Below, piece by piece: positions 16,612 through 26,753 of a DNA stretch of 64,000 nucleotides. The notes beneath the pieces are model-generated. The model saw only the letters and a list, made by a program, of their open reading frames with translations, was not told the DNA's origin and searched no databases. The translations under genes were made by a program, and so were the position numbers. The stretch comes from JBCBSS01 sp039819065 (GTDB taxonomy: Bacteria > Bacteroidota > Bacteroidia > Cytophagales > Cyclobacteriaceae). The DNA is taken from assembly GCA_039819065.1 (NCBI GenBank), contig JBCBSS010000003.1, forward strand, positions 1 to 64,000, read 5' to 3'. The stretch's first letter is position 1; every line of letters starts with the position of its first letter.

Positions 16612-19008
16612 ATGTTTAAAAACTTTGTCAAAATCTCGCTCAGGAATCTGCGTAAGTTTAAGATTTACTCAATCATCAACTTGCTCGGGCTTTCCATTGG
16701 TTTGGCAGTAGCCATGCTGATCATGCTTTTTGTAAGCGATGAATTGTCTTACGATCAATTTCATCGCCAATCAGACCGCATATATAAGATATCTACATAC
16801 ACCTCAAATGGCCAATACTTAGAAACTAATGCATGGCCGGTAGCGCATAAGCTACAAACAGAATTTCCAGAGGTCGAGTCGGTCGTTTACATCAGGCGTA
16901 CAGGCCCTAGTATGATGGTTAACCATGACGGTAAGCGCAACAAACATGATGGGTATTATGCTGGTGAGACGTTTTTCAACATCTTCTCATTTGATCTAAT
17001 AGAAGGTTCACCAGAAAAAGCCCTCACTGCCCCCTACTCGATTGTCATTACTGAGGAAATGAAGGCCAGCTATTTTGGTGATCAAACTGCTTTAGGCAAA
17101 ACGATCACGCTAAGTGATTCCTTGGATTTCACCGTAACCGGCGTGGTAGAAAGCCTTCCCCAGCAATCTCATATTCAATTTGAATACTTGGCTTCCTTTT
17201 CTACCTATGAAGCGCTTAGTCAGTTCAGTTATACAGAGGGGTGGGGTAACTTCAATGTGCGCAATTACATATTACTCAAGGAAGGAAATAGCATATCGAC
17301 TTTATCATCCAAAGCCAGCAGCTTGTATATGGACAACCGAGGAGAATGGTTCAATGAAATGGGTATGGATGTTCGATTAGATTTCATTCCCATTGCAGAT
17401 GTCTATCTCCATGCTGATTATGGCAATGGTTTTGGCCCTAAAGGGTCCAGAACGCAGGTATACCTCACCGCCGCCATCGCGGTGTTTATCATTCTATTGG
17501 CTTGTATCAACTTTATCAATCTGTCCACTGCCAGGTCTATGTACAGGGCCAAAGAAGTAGGTTTAAGGAAAATGGCAGGATCTACCAGGAGAGCCGTGAT
17601 ACTTCAATTCATGACAGAATCATTGGTTCTCACACTGATCGCCTTTGTAATCGGGGCAGTATTTGTTGACTTGGCTTTACCGGCCTTCAATGTAATCATG
17701 AATAAGCAGTATCAATTTAACTCACTGCTTACCCACTCTATGTTATTCATGGCTTCGGCCTTAGTGCTATTGGTAAGCGTGCTTTCAGGTTATTATCCAG
17801 CACTAGTGCTGTCACGCTATCAGCCATTGGAGGTATTGAAAGGCAAACTACAAACTGGCCAGAAAGGCGTGCGATTGAGAAGAATCTTAGTGGTGTTTCA
17901 ATTCTTCATTTCCAGCACCTTGGTGTTAAGTACGCTAATGGTACTTGACCAGCTGAACTTCATGCGCAATCAAGATCTTGGTTTCGAAAAGGAACAGGTG
18001 CTGATATTGAATACCACTAGCGTACCTAGGTCAGCCTCTCATGACGCTTTTCAAAACTACCTCAGGAGTTTGGGTTCAGTTTCCGATGTGTCATTCAATA
18101 ACGCGCTGCCCGGACGACCTGGCTGGCAAGGGCAATGGGCCTTCCCTGAGGGAATGCCAGAGGGTCAGCATGTCAATACCGAGTACATGTCAGTTGACGA
18201 GCATTATCTAAACACACTAGGGCTCGAACTCATCGCTGGCGAAAACTTCGACCTTAAAAAACCAGGCCCACTAGATGAAGGGCTGATCATTAACGAGACG
18301 TCCGTGCGTGAAATGGGTTGGGTTACACCCGAAAATGCCTTGGGTAAAAAGATAGAGTCTCCTTCAGGTACCCCTGAAGGAATCGTTATAGGTGTAGTCA
18401 AAGACTATCACGGCCAAGGGCTTCAAAATGAAATCTGGCCAAAAGTAATGGACTACAGCAGTTCCAACTACGGACGCTATTATGCCATTAGCTTTACAAC
18501 CGGCAATACCTCCGAACTACTGAAGCAGGCAGAAATAGGTTGGAAAGAGTATATGGGAGCTTACGATTTTGAGTATTTTTTTCTTAACGAAGACTTTGAT
18601 CGTCAATACCGTGCGGAAGATCGTCTCATGAACATCTTGATCATATTCACCATATTAGCTTCTGTTATCGCTGGTATCGGTTTACTGGGATTGGTCTCTT
18701 TTATGGTACTTTCTCGCATCAAGGAAATTGGTGTACGCAAAGTACTGGGAGCAAGTGTTGCCAATATCACCAAACTACTTTCAAAAGAGTTTATTCTATT
18801 GGTTCTGGTAGCCAACTTACTGGCCATACCATTGGCTTGGTACTTTGGCAACGAGTGGTTGGATACCTTCGCTTACCACGGCGGTTTAAATCCTCAGCTA
18901 TTTGTCATAGCGGTGGGTGCAACCATCTTTTTAGCCATATTCACAGTGAGTTTCCAGACTGTAAAAGCGGCGCTTACTAATCCTGTAGATACGCTTAGGG
19001 ACGAATGA
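16612..19008 (+). CDS. FtsX/MacB-type ABC transporter permease
   Basis: A 798-residue paralogue of the permease at 2611-5058 with the same architecture: N-terminal TM helix (about 20-42), MacB-type periplasmic core domain, TM helices near 285-305, 335-360 and 380-400 with the cytoplasmic motif KEVGLRKMAGSTRRAVILQF, a second periplasmic domain, and three C-terminal TM helices with KEIGVRKVLGASVANITKLL. It should couple an ATPase to work on a periplasmic or lipoprotein substrate. No ATPase is adjacent. A LytS-LytR pair begins 254 bp downstream and could control envelope genes of this sort, but nothing in the sequence proves the link. Confidence 0.85.
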   Translation: MFKNFVKISLRNLRKFKIYSIINLLGLSIGLAVAMLIMLFVSDELSYDQFHRQSDRIYKISTYTSNGQYLETNAWPVAHKLQTEFPEVESVVYIRRTGPSMMVNHDGKRNKHDGYYAGETFFNIFSFDLIEGSPEKALTAPYSIVITEEMKASYFGDQTALGKTITLSDSLDFTVTGVVESLPQQSHIQFEYLASFSTYEALSQFSYTEGWGNFNVRNYILLKEGNSISTLSSKASSLYMDNRGEWFNEMGMDVRLDFIPIADVYLHADYGNGFGPKGSRTQVYLTAAIAVFIILLACINFINLSTARSMYRAKEVGLRKMAGSTRRAVILQFMTESLVLTLIAFVIGAVFVDLALPAFNVIMNKQYQFNSLLTHSMLFMASALVLLVSVLSGYYPALVLSRYQPLEVLKGKLQTGQKGVRLRRILVVFQFFISSTLVLSTLMVLDQLNFMRNQDLGFEKEQVLILNTTSVPRSASHDAFQNYLRSLGSVSDVSFNNALPGRPGWQGQWAFPEGMPEGQHVNTEYMSVDEHYLNTLGLELIAGENFDLKKPGPLDEGLIINETSVREMGWVTPENALGKKIESPSGTPEGIVIGVVKDYHGQGLQNEIWPKVMDYSSSNYGRYYAISFTTGNTSELLKQAEIGWKEYMGAYDFEYFFLNEDFDRQYRAEDRLMNILIIFTILASVIAGIGLLGLVSFMVLSRIKEIGVRKVLGASVANITKLLSKEFILLVLVANLLAIPLAWYFGNEWLDTFAYHGGLNPQLFVIAVGATIFLAIFTVSFQTVKAALTNPVDTLRDE

Positions 19009-19262
19009 GTTGAACAACTGACAAGCTCGAAGCCAATAGATTTTTTCAGCTTAAAGGCGACTGAAGCTACTCGCACCAACGAAAATCTCAAAACTCCCAT
19101 TGCTGTTGATGAAAAAGGAGAAGTTCGCTTGGCTTAAGGGCATCAAGACATCACGGTACTGAAAAGAATTCGCATCAAAAATCAGTAGCCTAAAGATGTT
19201 TTTTGGTGGAAAAAACCCATTTTAGAAGGGTCAAACAACACGCATAAGTTAGAACGCCATTG

Positions 19263-21221
19263 ATGAAGTCGTTGATCCTCTTGTTAGCCGTCTGGTGCTG
19301 GCTTGGTCTTTTCCAGGCAAGAGGGCAAAGTGACATCGAGCCATCTGCTGTTTCCTGGTATCAGTCAGATGAAATTCTATCCTTTACCCAACTGGATACT
19401 GCGCAGTTTGTAGACAGCCTTGAGCGTGGCCTGCGTCCTAAAACCTACTACTACATCAAAGTTCAAACGCCTGAATATCAATCAGATTCTCTTAACTTCT
19501 TATTGAGTGATGTCTTTACAGATGTCTCGTTCATATTATCTGATAGCCTTGCCCATGTGAAAGACCTTGGATGGGACATTCACAAGTATCCACTCATCAT
19601 TGAAATACCAAAGCATCAGATGCAAGCCCCCTATTTCTACCTGAGGTGTTTGAACTACAGTTATGGTACATATCCGAGGATTGGCGTCTATTGGATGAGC
19701 GAGACTTACTACTCTGACAAATACAAGACACCAAGCAACGACTTGGTGATCAAGGACGCTCTCCCCAACATACTGACTACTGGGATCATTTTAACGTTTA
19801 TTATATTCTTCTTCGCACTGTACATCTCAAACACCACCCAAAAGGTCTACTTACATTACGTGCTTTACCTACTGCCCCTTGGTATTTACTTGTTCATGCG
19901 GTCGTCCTATGCTCCTTATTACCTATTTCCTCAATGGACAGCGGACTATCCTTATTTACTGGTTGTCACCAATCTACCGGTACAGGTGATGTTTCACATT
20001 GCCTATATCGTATTCACTTTTTCATTTTTAGAAGCAAAGGATCATTATAAACTATACTACAAAGTAGGCCGAATCATTGTCATTATCGGGCTGGTTTATC
20101 TGGTCATCTTGACGGTCGGCATGTATTTCCAACCGTTCCATCCCCTATTGGGTGATTCATTTAGAATCGAGCGGCTGATCATTAGTCTTTTTGGCCTTTG
20201 GGCCAATGTCTATGTTATTATCAATCGAAAAGATAGAATGGCGCTAATTGTACCTATTGGTGCATTGATATTCATGTTAGGTGCCTGGGGGTCATTTTTC
20301 TTTCACATGAATGCGATGAGGTTAGGTTCTGTCGTCGAGGTCATATTCTTCTCACTCGGTATCGGTTATAAACTGAAGTTAGAAAGGCAGGAAAAAGACA
20401 ACATCAAAACCAAATTAATCCATCAGTTGCAAGAGACTGACAAGCTACAAAAACGCTATAATGAAGAACTTGAAGTGGAAGTAAAAGCAAGGTCTGATGA
20501 ATTGGTGGAAAAGACCAAACAAGTTGAGGAAGAGAAGAAAATGAAAATGAAAGCCCAGCTTGAGAACAAAGTCGAAGAAATGAGGATGGTAGCGATGAGG
20601 TCGCAAATGAATCCGCACTTCCTCTTCAACTCACTCAATTCTATTCGCAACCTTATCATCAAGCAAAAGACTACCTCGGCTTACGACTACTTATCGGAGT
20701 TCTCAGTGCTAATGCGATCAGTACTTGAAAATGCGGAAAAGGACGCCATCCCATTACACCTTGAATTAAGGGTAATCGAAACGTATATATCGTTGGAAAA
20801 GCTACGTTTTGATGAGGACTTCACTTTTAAAATCGTGGTGGATGAGCAATTAGAAGCAGAAAGTGTATTGGTGCCCCCGTTGATCATTCAGCCATTTTTG
20901 GAGAACGCCATTATTCATGGGCTTGCCCCGAAAACATCAGATAAAACGCTGGTACTGGATATAAAGCAAGATAACCGTTATCTTATCATCAAAATAGAAG
21001 ACAACGGCGTGGGGATAAAAGCAGGATCTAAAAACGGAAAACATAGAAAAAACAAACCGATGGCCATCAAGATTGCCAAAGAGCGCTTAGACCTTTTTGC
21101 CAACCATCATATCAAGACTTCCGTCCAGCCATCCATTAGCATACAGGATAATAAAGACCTTTCTACCCCTGCTACCGGTACCACAGTTTTAATCGAATTG
21201 CCCATGGTTTATGACGCATAG
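19263..21221 (+). CDS. LytS-type sensor histidine kinase
   Basis: A 652-residue membrane kinase. A signal/anchor segment at residues 1-20 is followed by a ~150-residue periplasmic domain and seven hydrophobic segments (about 175-375) in the style of 7TMR-DISM receptors. Next come a coiled coil (about 385-440) and the His_kinase domain with the LytS-type H-box MNPHFLFNSLNSIRNLI (His452). The ATPase domain has IQPFLENAIIHGL as N-box and IEDNGVGIKAG as G1. The ATG at 19263 is chosen over the TTG just before it. It forms an operon with the LytTR regulator, whose start lies at its stop codon. The signal sensed is unknown. Confidence 0.85.
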   Translation: MKSLILLLAVWCWLGLFQARGQSDIEPSAVSWYQSDEILSFTQLDTAQFVDSLERGLRPKTYYYIKVQTPEYQSDSLNFLLSDVFTDVSFILSDSLAHVKDLGWDIHKYPLIIEIPKHQMQAPYFYLRCLNYSYGTYPRIGVYWMSETYYSDKYKTPSNDLVIKDALPNILTTGIILTFIIFFFALYISNTTQKVYLHYVLYLLPLGIYLFMRSSYAPYYLFPQWTADYPYLLVVTNLPVQVMFHIAYIVFTFSFLEAKDHYKLYYKVGRIIVIIGLVYLVILTVGMYFQPFHPLLGDSFRIERLIISLFGLWANVYVIINRKDRMALIVPIGALIFMLGAWGSFFFHMNAMRLGSVVEVIFFSLGIGYKLKLERQEKDNIKTKLIHQLQETDKLQKRYNEELEVEVKARSDELVEKTKQVEEEKKMKMKAQLENKVEEMRMVAMRSQMNPHFLFNSLNSIRNLIIKQKTTSAYDYLSEFSVLMRSVLENAEKDAIPLHLELRVIETYISLEKLRFDEDFTFKIVVDEQLEAESVLVPPLIIQPFLENAIIHGLAPKTSDKTLVLDIKQDNRYLIIKIEDNGVGIKAGSKNGKHRKNKPMAIKIAKERLDLFANHHIKTSVQPSISIQDNKDLSTPATGTTVLIELPMVYDA

Positions 21222-21222
21222 A

Positions 21223-21930
21223 ATGAAGCTTCGGTCAGTGATTATAGATGATGAAAAGCACAGTATAGACACGCTCAAGTTCGATTTGGAACGATGCGCC
21301 AAAGACATAGTAGAAGTGGTGGGCACCTTTGAAAACATGAAAGATGCACTGCTCAAGATGCCTGGTTTGCAGCCCGACATTATATTCTCAGATATCGATA
21401 TGCCATCCATTAATGGCATCGAAGGTATGGCCATGGCAGATTTGAAAGGTGCGAAGATCATATTCACCACCGCTCATAGCAAATTCGCCATTGATGCTAT
21501 CAAAGTGGGTGCCTACGATTATTTACTCAAACCCATACGGTTGAAAGAGCTGGATGAGCTGATGCAGAAGGTTTATAAAGAAGTATCAAATGCCAAGTCA
21601 GGAAAGCGTAAAATCGCTGTACCGACTAGTGAGGGGCTGGAATTGTTGGACGTAATGGACATTCTATTTGCCAAAGCTGAAAGTAATTACACCGTGTTAA
21701 ACCTCAAGGATGGCAACCAACTTACGGTGGGCAAAACACTCAAGTACTTCCAAAACAAACTCCCATCTTCATTTCTCAGAATTCACCAGTCTTACCTGGT
21801 CAATGTCAACCATATCAAGAAATACCTACACCAGGATGGTGGCAGTCTTCTTTTAAAAGGACAGCAAATTTTACCCGTTTCTAAATCATATAAGGACAGT
21901 GTTAAAGCTGTATTAAGTCAGTTGTTTTAA
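21223..21930 (+). CDS. LytTR family response regulator
   Basis: A 235-residue transcription factor: receiver domain (about 1-120) with acidic pocket Asp9/Asp10, phosphoacceptor Asp57 in FSDIDMP, and the conserved Lys in LLKPI. The LytTR DNA-binding domain (about 130-235) contains FAKAESNYTVL, LRIHQSYLVNVNHI and LPVSKSYK. An in-frame ATG at 21211 overlaps the kinase stop; ATG at 21223 is preferred because KLRSVIIDDE then begins the receiver as is usual. It should be phosphorylated by the kinase upstream. Targets are unknown; the FtsX permease just upstream is one guess. Confidence 0.88.
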   Translation: MKLRSVIIDDEKHSIDTLKFDLERCAKDIVEVVGTFENMKDALLKMPGLQPDIIFSDIDMPSINGIEGMAMADLKGAKIIFTTAHSKFAIDAIKVGAYDYLLKPIRLKELDELMQKVYKEVSNAKSGKRKIAVPTSEGLELLDVMDILFAKAESNYTVLNLKDGNQLTVGKTLKYFQNKLPSSFLRIHQSYLVNVNHIKKYLHQDGGSLLLKGQQILPVSKSYKDSVKAVLSQLF

Positions 21931-22110
21931 TAACAGCTCAAATCAATACTCATTCATACTGGTAAGTCACTCAACCAAATAGTTCACATACTCATTCCCT
22001 ATTGAGTATCAAACTTTTACATCATATTCTCGCCTTGTCATCGGGTTGCGATTGAGTAAATCTCTTATCCGATCGATTTCAATTTTAAAACCAAGTACAC
22101 AATAGAGAAC

Positions 22111-22650
22111 ATGATGAGAATACTACACAAACACATTTATTGGTTGTCCTTGTTGGTCTTTCTAATGTGCTGTGGGGATGATGAAGCAGAGGATCCAGCA
22201 GCTAATGAGGATGATCCATCACTCGAATTCACAATTGGCAGTGACAACTTCGTGGCTGATTTTTCGGGTTTCAACGCAGCCATCATTGCCACTACCAACC
22301 CTGGTATCAATTGGACATCAGTTACACTTGGAGGCAGTACCACAAACGGTGAAACGGTGAGTTTCGTAATTGCCTTTGACGGCAAAAATACCGGGACATC
22401 GACAGTGTCAGGCGCCGCCGGCGAAGACACTAATGCACCTCAAGGCCTGTCCATTGCTTTAGTGGTTAACAACAGTGGCCAGGTAGAAACCATTACCTAC
22501 GAGGCAGTCAACATGAACATCGACATCACCAATTATGTACCCATTTCAGGGATTACAGCCGAGGTAGCCGGTACATTTTCCGGGACTATGAGAGGTGATA
22601 ATGGCCAGCAAGTTTCAGTTTCAGGCTCATTCAAAACCGGTACACTATAA
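22111..22650 (+). CDS. lipoprotein with DUF6252-like beta domain
   Basis: A 179-residue lipoprotein: hydrophobic signal with the lipobox FLMCC (Cys near residue 20), an acidic linker (DDEAEDPAANEDDP), then a beta-rich domain. This domain opens with LEFTIGSDNFVADFSGF and closes with EVAGTFSGTMRGDNGQQVSV, a pattern like the Bacteroidota DUF6252 family. Function is unknown. It is the first of four closely spaced genes (gaps of 24, 9 and 23 bp) that all encode exported proteins, so it may belong to the same surface assembly. Confidence 0.7.
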   Translation: MMRILHKHIYWLSLLVFLMCCGDDEAEDPAANEDDPSLEFTIGSDNFVADFSGFNAAIIATTNPGINWTSVTLGGSTTNGETVSFVIAFDGKNTGTSTVSGAAGEDTNAPQGLSIALVVNNSGQVETITYEAVNMNIDITNYVPISGITAEVAGTFSGTMRGDNGQQVSVSGSFKTGTL

Positions 22651-22674
22651 GCCAACCGACAAGCAATAACCATT

Positions 22675-24165
22675 ATGAAAAAGATTCTAACAACGACAAT
22701 ACTAAGTATGACCTTTGTCATGACGACACAGGCCAATAACCTTCAAATCGACAGTGTGGTCTACAATCGCGCTACCAACGAATTGTCCTTTGAGATTTCC
22801 TGGGAAAATGCCTGGAGAATTAATGCCTACAGGGACGGTGTATGGGTATTCGCCAAATACAAAAATGCCAATTCAACACAATGGAAACCGGTTCGCTTTA
22901 GCTTCAGTGGTTCATCTTCCAACCCTTCTGAAGTAGGCGCCTTCAGACTGGATGACGGTGCGATCATCGCCGCGCTTAGGTTTTCTGACCAGCAACAAAA
23001 TATCCCTACTACCAGAATAACACTTACGGTCGATAGTAATACCGTCATAGATTTTCTAAACCCCTCCTTCAAGGTTTTTGGTATTGAAATGGTTAAAACG
23101 CTCAATGGAGAATTCTACTTAGGCGGTTTAGCCAGACTAGACGATGGCACCAGCACCAGTTTTTTCCAGGAAAGCGCATCTGACGATTCACCGGCATTGG
23201 TTACAAGAACACGCACCAGTTATACCATCTCACTGGGAGGTACCTCCGGCGGGACTTTTAGCGCTTCCGCCAACTATCCTAACGGATTCTTACCCACGCT
23301 CATGATGAAATATGAGTTGACACAGTCCCAGTTTGTCGACTTTCTCAATTGTCTGACCCGACAACAACAAGAAGGTCTATTCCCAGACCTTGACCCTAGC
23401 CTAGCCAAGCAATACATTATGACCAATAGTGCTACTCCTATTGACCGGAACGGCATCACTTATGACGCGTCCCAGGTACAGCCCGGTATGCCCGTAACGT
23501 TTGGGCTTGACCTTAACAATAACAACATTTTTAATGAAAGCGATGACGGCGCCAACCTGGCGTGTAACTATCTATCCGTCGATCTTGGATTGGCATATCT
23601 GGATTGGGCACAACTGAGACCGATGACTGCCATGGAATATGAGAAAGCGTGCAGAGGTTTTGACTTTCCTATTCTACTTGAAAAATCATGGGGAGCCAGT
23701 ACCCTGACCCAGGCTGGCGGCATCTTGAATGGAGGTATGGCCACTGAGCAAGTAGATAATACCGGCGCTGGTTTAGCCAATATTGATACTGATTTGGGGC
23801 CGTTGCGCGTAGGGTTTGCTGCCAACGCAAACACCAACCGGTTAACTTCCGGAGGGTCTTTCTTTGGTGCCATGAATTTAAGCGATAATGTGACTGAGTT
23901 TTTCCATCTCCCACTCAACGCTTCTTCTAGCCTTAGCTTCTCTTCCAAGGGTGATGGGGTTTTGTCCGTTGATGGGCTAACTGACGAAGCAGATTTTATG
24001 GACGAATTTGCTTATATCATCAGAGGAGGCAGCTACGATACGGCACCTGAAATAAGCCATGTTGCTACCATTGTGGGCATACCCTTGTTAGAAGGACAGA
24101 CATCCACAACCTTCAACTCGCTTGGCCTAAGAGGATGCAGAGGAAGTTTACCAGCCGGTTATTAG
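22675..24165 (+). CDS. exported SUMF1/FGE-sulfatase-fold protein
   Basis: A 496-residue secreted protein. After the signal peptide (ends near residue 22) comes an N-terminal beta domain (about 23-185; LSFEISWENAWRINAYRDGV), followed by a formylglycine-generating-enzyme-like fold (about 190-490). The latter shows MMKYELTQSQFVDFLN, a segment ending LRPMTAMEYEKACRG, SDNVTEF, IRGGSYD and GLRGCRG. In Bacteroidota this fold often serves structural or lectin-like roles (as in GldJ/GldK) rather than sulfatase activation, and I do not see the paired active-site cysteines of true FGEs. It lies between a lipoprotein and a T9SS cargo gene in one operon. Confidence 0.8.
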   Translation: MKKILTTTILSMTFVMTTQANNLQIDSVVYNRATNELSFEISWENAWRINAYRDGVWVFAKYKNANSTQWKPVRFSFSGSSSNPSEVGAFRLDDGAIIAALRFSDQQQNIPTTRITLTVDSNTVIDFLNPSFKVFGIEMVKTLNGEFYLGGLARLDDGTSTSFFQESASDDSPALVTRTRTSYTISLGGTSGGTFSASANYPNGFLPTLMMKYELTQSQFVDFLNCLTRQQQEGLFPDLDPSLAKQYIMTNSATPIDRNGITYDASQVQPGMPVTFGLDLNNNNIFNESDDGANLACNYLSVDLGLAYLDWAQLRPMTAMEYEKACRGFDFPILLEKSWGASTLTQAGGILNGGMATEQVDNTGAGLANIDTDLGPLRVGFAANANTNRLTSGGSFFGAMNLSDNVTEFFHLPLNASSSLSFSSKGDGVLSVDGLTDEADFMDEFAYIIRGGSYDTAPEISHVATIVGIPLLEGQTSTTFNSLGLRGCRGSLPAGY

Positions 24166-24174
24166 ACCAAAGTG

Positions 24175-26730
24175 ATGAGGTATCGGTTATTTAGGTTCTT
24201 ACTTCTTCTCTGCATCATTGGTAGTAAACCCATTAATGGTCTTACTCAAGATTACGCTTGGTTGTATGATTTTGGCAATTTGGTTACAGTCAAGGAGATC
24301 AATGAAGCTCCCAACGGAAACATCATTGTAAGTGGGGAGTATGAAGAATTCACGTTTTTGGACAGCACTTATATCGCTGATCTAGGCGGGCAGAATGTAT
24401 TCATAGCCTCCTTCAGTGCTTCCGGAGAGGAACAATGGGTACGCATCGTCGAGGGTATGGCGGATTTCGAGTTCTTTAAAGAAGCGGACGTAACGCTCTA
24501 TGCCATGGACTCAGACGAGGCCGGCAACATTTATCTCCTTGGAGATTCACGCCGCCCTGTTCGTTATCAAGGTGCCACTATCCTTGATCAAGGAGGGCAT
24601 TATCTGATTAAAATAGATGCCTCAGGCAACCTTCAGCGTGTTGTTGACGACTTTTTCGACACAACACTAGAAGATGATCTTTCCGGATTTATTGACCTTT
24701 CTGACATCGCGGTTTCCCCTACTGGAGAATTGTATGTAGCCCTCACCTTCAGGGGTACGCTTGATTTCAACGGTACTACTTACAGAGCCAGGTCTCGTCC
24801 ACTGAACCGAAACAGGAACGACCCCTTATTGATAAAATACAGTACAAGTGGTACTGTATCCTGGGTGGTACACGGAAGAAGCGATTGGTCTGAGAGTGGA
24901 GGTGGTAATCAAAAGCCTCAGGAGATTGAACTTGATTCAGATGGGAACGTATTACTTGCTGGTACTTTCTTGCCAGAGACCGGTACGGATATGGGATTGC
25001 TTTTCGATGGATTACCGAGGCTCAGTAATAACCAATCAGGGTTCGGGGCATTTATGGTTAAAATCTCATCTAACGGCGTACCCCAATGGTCCAAACTATT
25101 TGTTGATGATGATGCACTAACAACTGAAACGGAGTGGGAACAAATGCGGGATATCACAACTGATGGCACCGATATCATATTGAGCGTTTCGTTTACTGAT
25201 GAAGTCGTTATCGATGGAACGATCATCCAAAATCCTGGGCCAAACCGTGGCGATTTTCCCTTTGACGGTAATCTCATTGTTCGGTTAGATGCCAATGGCG
25301 ACCTGCTATGGCACAAAGTCTTCGCCACCGAAAACGCATTTCCTCAAATTGCAGTAGACGGTTCGACTAACGTAGTGAGTGTTTTGGCCACATATGAACA
25401 ATTAGCATTCGCAACTGAAAATATCTTACTGGTCGATGACAGGAGTGATTACTTCGTCGCGGATCTGGATGTAAATGGCGGCCTGATTAACCTCGATACC
25501 ACTGAATACACCTCCAGCAATCGAGATGTGATTGCTGATAAGCATCCTTTGATATACATGCAGAACGGCACCTTGCTGGCAGGTATGCGATTTGACGGAG
25601 GAGCCGATGTCAAAATTGGTGACATTATTCAACCCAACCCTAATTCGCTCATAGTGGCTCGCCAACCTGATCTTCCTTTTGCAGTAAACTTAGGGCCTGA
25701 CCGTGGCCAATGCCAAGGTACTATCACCTTGGATGCTGGCGTCAGTAATGCCCAATACCTATGGTCGACGGGTGAAACCTCACAAACCATCTCGGTATCG
25801 GTTTCCGGCGTGTATGCCGTAGAGGTCACTAACCAGGATGGCGATATGGCCACAGACACGGTACAAATCACCATTGATGAACCCGTAGCATTTGACCTAC
25901 CTGACACCGTGCAAGGCATCAATCAAGCCATATTGACTATACCCGCTGATGGGTTAAGCTATTCATGGTCAACTGGTGATACCACGCAGTCCATTACGGT
26001 CAATGCTTCAGGTAGGTATTGGGCATTGGCTACTACGGCATTTGGTTGTGAATCTTCTGATACTGTGGTGGTGGTCCTTGAAAGCCTGGCCATTTTCAAA
26101 GGCGGGATTGGGGACGGCAATGATGTCGCTTTTTCAGCGGACTCCCCTACCGCATTCTACAGCGGTGGCACAGGAGATGGTGCCGATGAGGCATTCTCAT
26201 TCAACGATAAAGCATTTTACCTCGGGCAGGCGGGAGATGGATACGGCTTTGCCTCTGAGGTAAGCCTATTGAACGGGTTTTATATGGGCAGAATGGGTGA
26301 TGGACACAGCACAGCTACAAGCATTAACGAGTCCGGTGGATTCTATCAAGGCCGTATTGGTGATGGCTATGGCAACGCCGTGCTTATTCAAGTTGGAGGA
26401 ATCTTTCAAGGCGGTTCGGGTGATGGATACGCTTCTGATATCGCAGAAGCGCTTGATGAAATACTTAGTCTTTTAGATGATAACTTCGAAGCAGATATCA
26501 ATGTGTATCCTAATCCTGCCACAGATTACCTGACGGTCCATATAGAAAACAGTGACGGCCAAAGCACACTATTGACCATTTACGACGCACTAGGCAATCA
26601 GATGAAACAAATGACCTTGGCGTCTGACAATGAAAAAACAATCTCAATTAGCCACATGCGCCCGGGTGTCTATCTCTTGAACTTCACCAGGGGAAAAGCG
26701 CAAAAAACGGTCAAGATCATCAAGCACTAA
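24175..26730 (+). CDS. T9SS-secreted beta-propeller protein with GDG repeats
   Basis: An 851-residue surface protein. Signal peptide (about 1-24); beta-propeller-like repeats of the SBBP type (about 25-500; motifs of the form G-N-x-x-L-x-G and W-x-x); two PKD/Ig-like beta domains (about 505-630) with LWSTGETSQTISVSVSGVYA and YSWSTGDTTQSITVNASGRY; six short repeats with the signature GDG (640-752); a spacer; and a type A T9SS C-terminal sorting domain (about 775-851) with INVYPNPATDYLTVHI and MRPGVYLLNF. It should be exported by T9SS and tethered to the cell surface. ATG at 24175 is used rather than the GTG just before it. Ligand unknown. Confidence 0.85.
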   Translation: MRYRLFRFLLLLCIIGSKPINGLTQDYAWLYDFGNLVTVKEINEAPNGNIIVSGEYEEFTFLDSTYIADLGGQNVFIASFSASGEEQWVRIVEGMADFEFFKEADVTLYAMDSDEAGNIYLLGDSRRPVRYQGATILDQGGHYLIKIDASGNLQRVVDDFFDTTLEDDLSGFIDLSDIAVSPTGELYVALTFRGTLDFNGTTYRARSRPLNRNRNDPLLIKYSTSGTVSWVVHGRSDWSESGGGNQKPQEIELDSDGNVLLAGTFLPETGTDMGLLFDGLPRLSNNQSGFGAFMVKISSNGVPQWSKLFVDDDALTTETEWEQMRDITTDGTDIILSVSFTDEVVIDGTIIQNPGPNRGDFPFDGNLIVRLDANGDLLWHKVFATENAFPQIAVDGSTNVVSVLATYEQLAFATENILLVDDRSDYFVADLDVNGGLINLDTTEYTSSNRDVIADKHPLIYMQNGTLLAGMRFDGGADVKIGDIIQPNPNSLIVARQPDLPFAVNLGPDRGQCQGTITLDAGVSNAQYLWSTGETSQTISVSVSGVYAVEVTNQDGDMATDTVQITIDEPVAFDLPDTVQGINQAILTIPADGLSYSWSTGDTTQSITVNASGRYWALATTAFGCESSDTVVVVLESLAIFKGGIGDGNDVAFSADSPTAFYSGGTGDGADEAFSFNDKAFYLGQAGDGYGFASEVSLLNGFYMGRMGDGHSTATSINESGGFYQGRIGDGYGNAVLIQVGGIFQGGSGDGYASDIAEALDEILSLLDDNFEADINVYPNPATDYLTVHIENSDGQSTLLTIYDALGNQMKQMTLASDNEKTISISHMRPGVYLLNFTRGKAQKTVKIIKH
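26092..26427 (+). repeat. six tandem 20-21-residue GDG repeats in the T9SS protein
   Basis: The units start at 26092, 26155, 26215, 26278, 26341 and 26401 and encode the consensus [FI][YF]xGxxGDG followed by ~12 variable residues: IFKGGIGDG, FYSGGTGDG, FYLGQAGDG, FYMGRMGDG, FYQGRIGDG, IFQGGSGDG. The periodicity is 60-63 nt and the DNA is diverged between units, so the repeat is old and kept by selection on the protein. Confidence 0.8.
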
Positions 26731-26753
26731 TCATTTAAAACGGTAACACAATA

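Noticed and set aside
25629..25922. Long opposite-strand open frames inside the T9SS, SUMF1-like and Calx-beta genes (for example also 23568-23948 and 38275-38820)
   Set aside because: They are antisense shadows of strongly supported genes, have no start context or domain and show low-quality composition.
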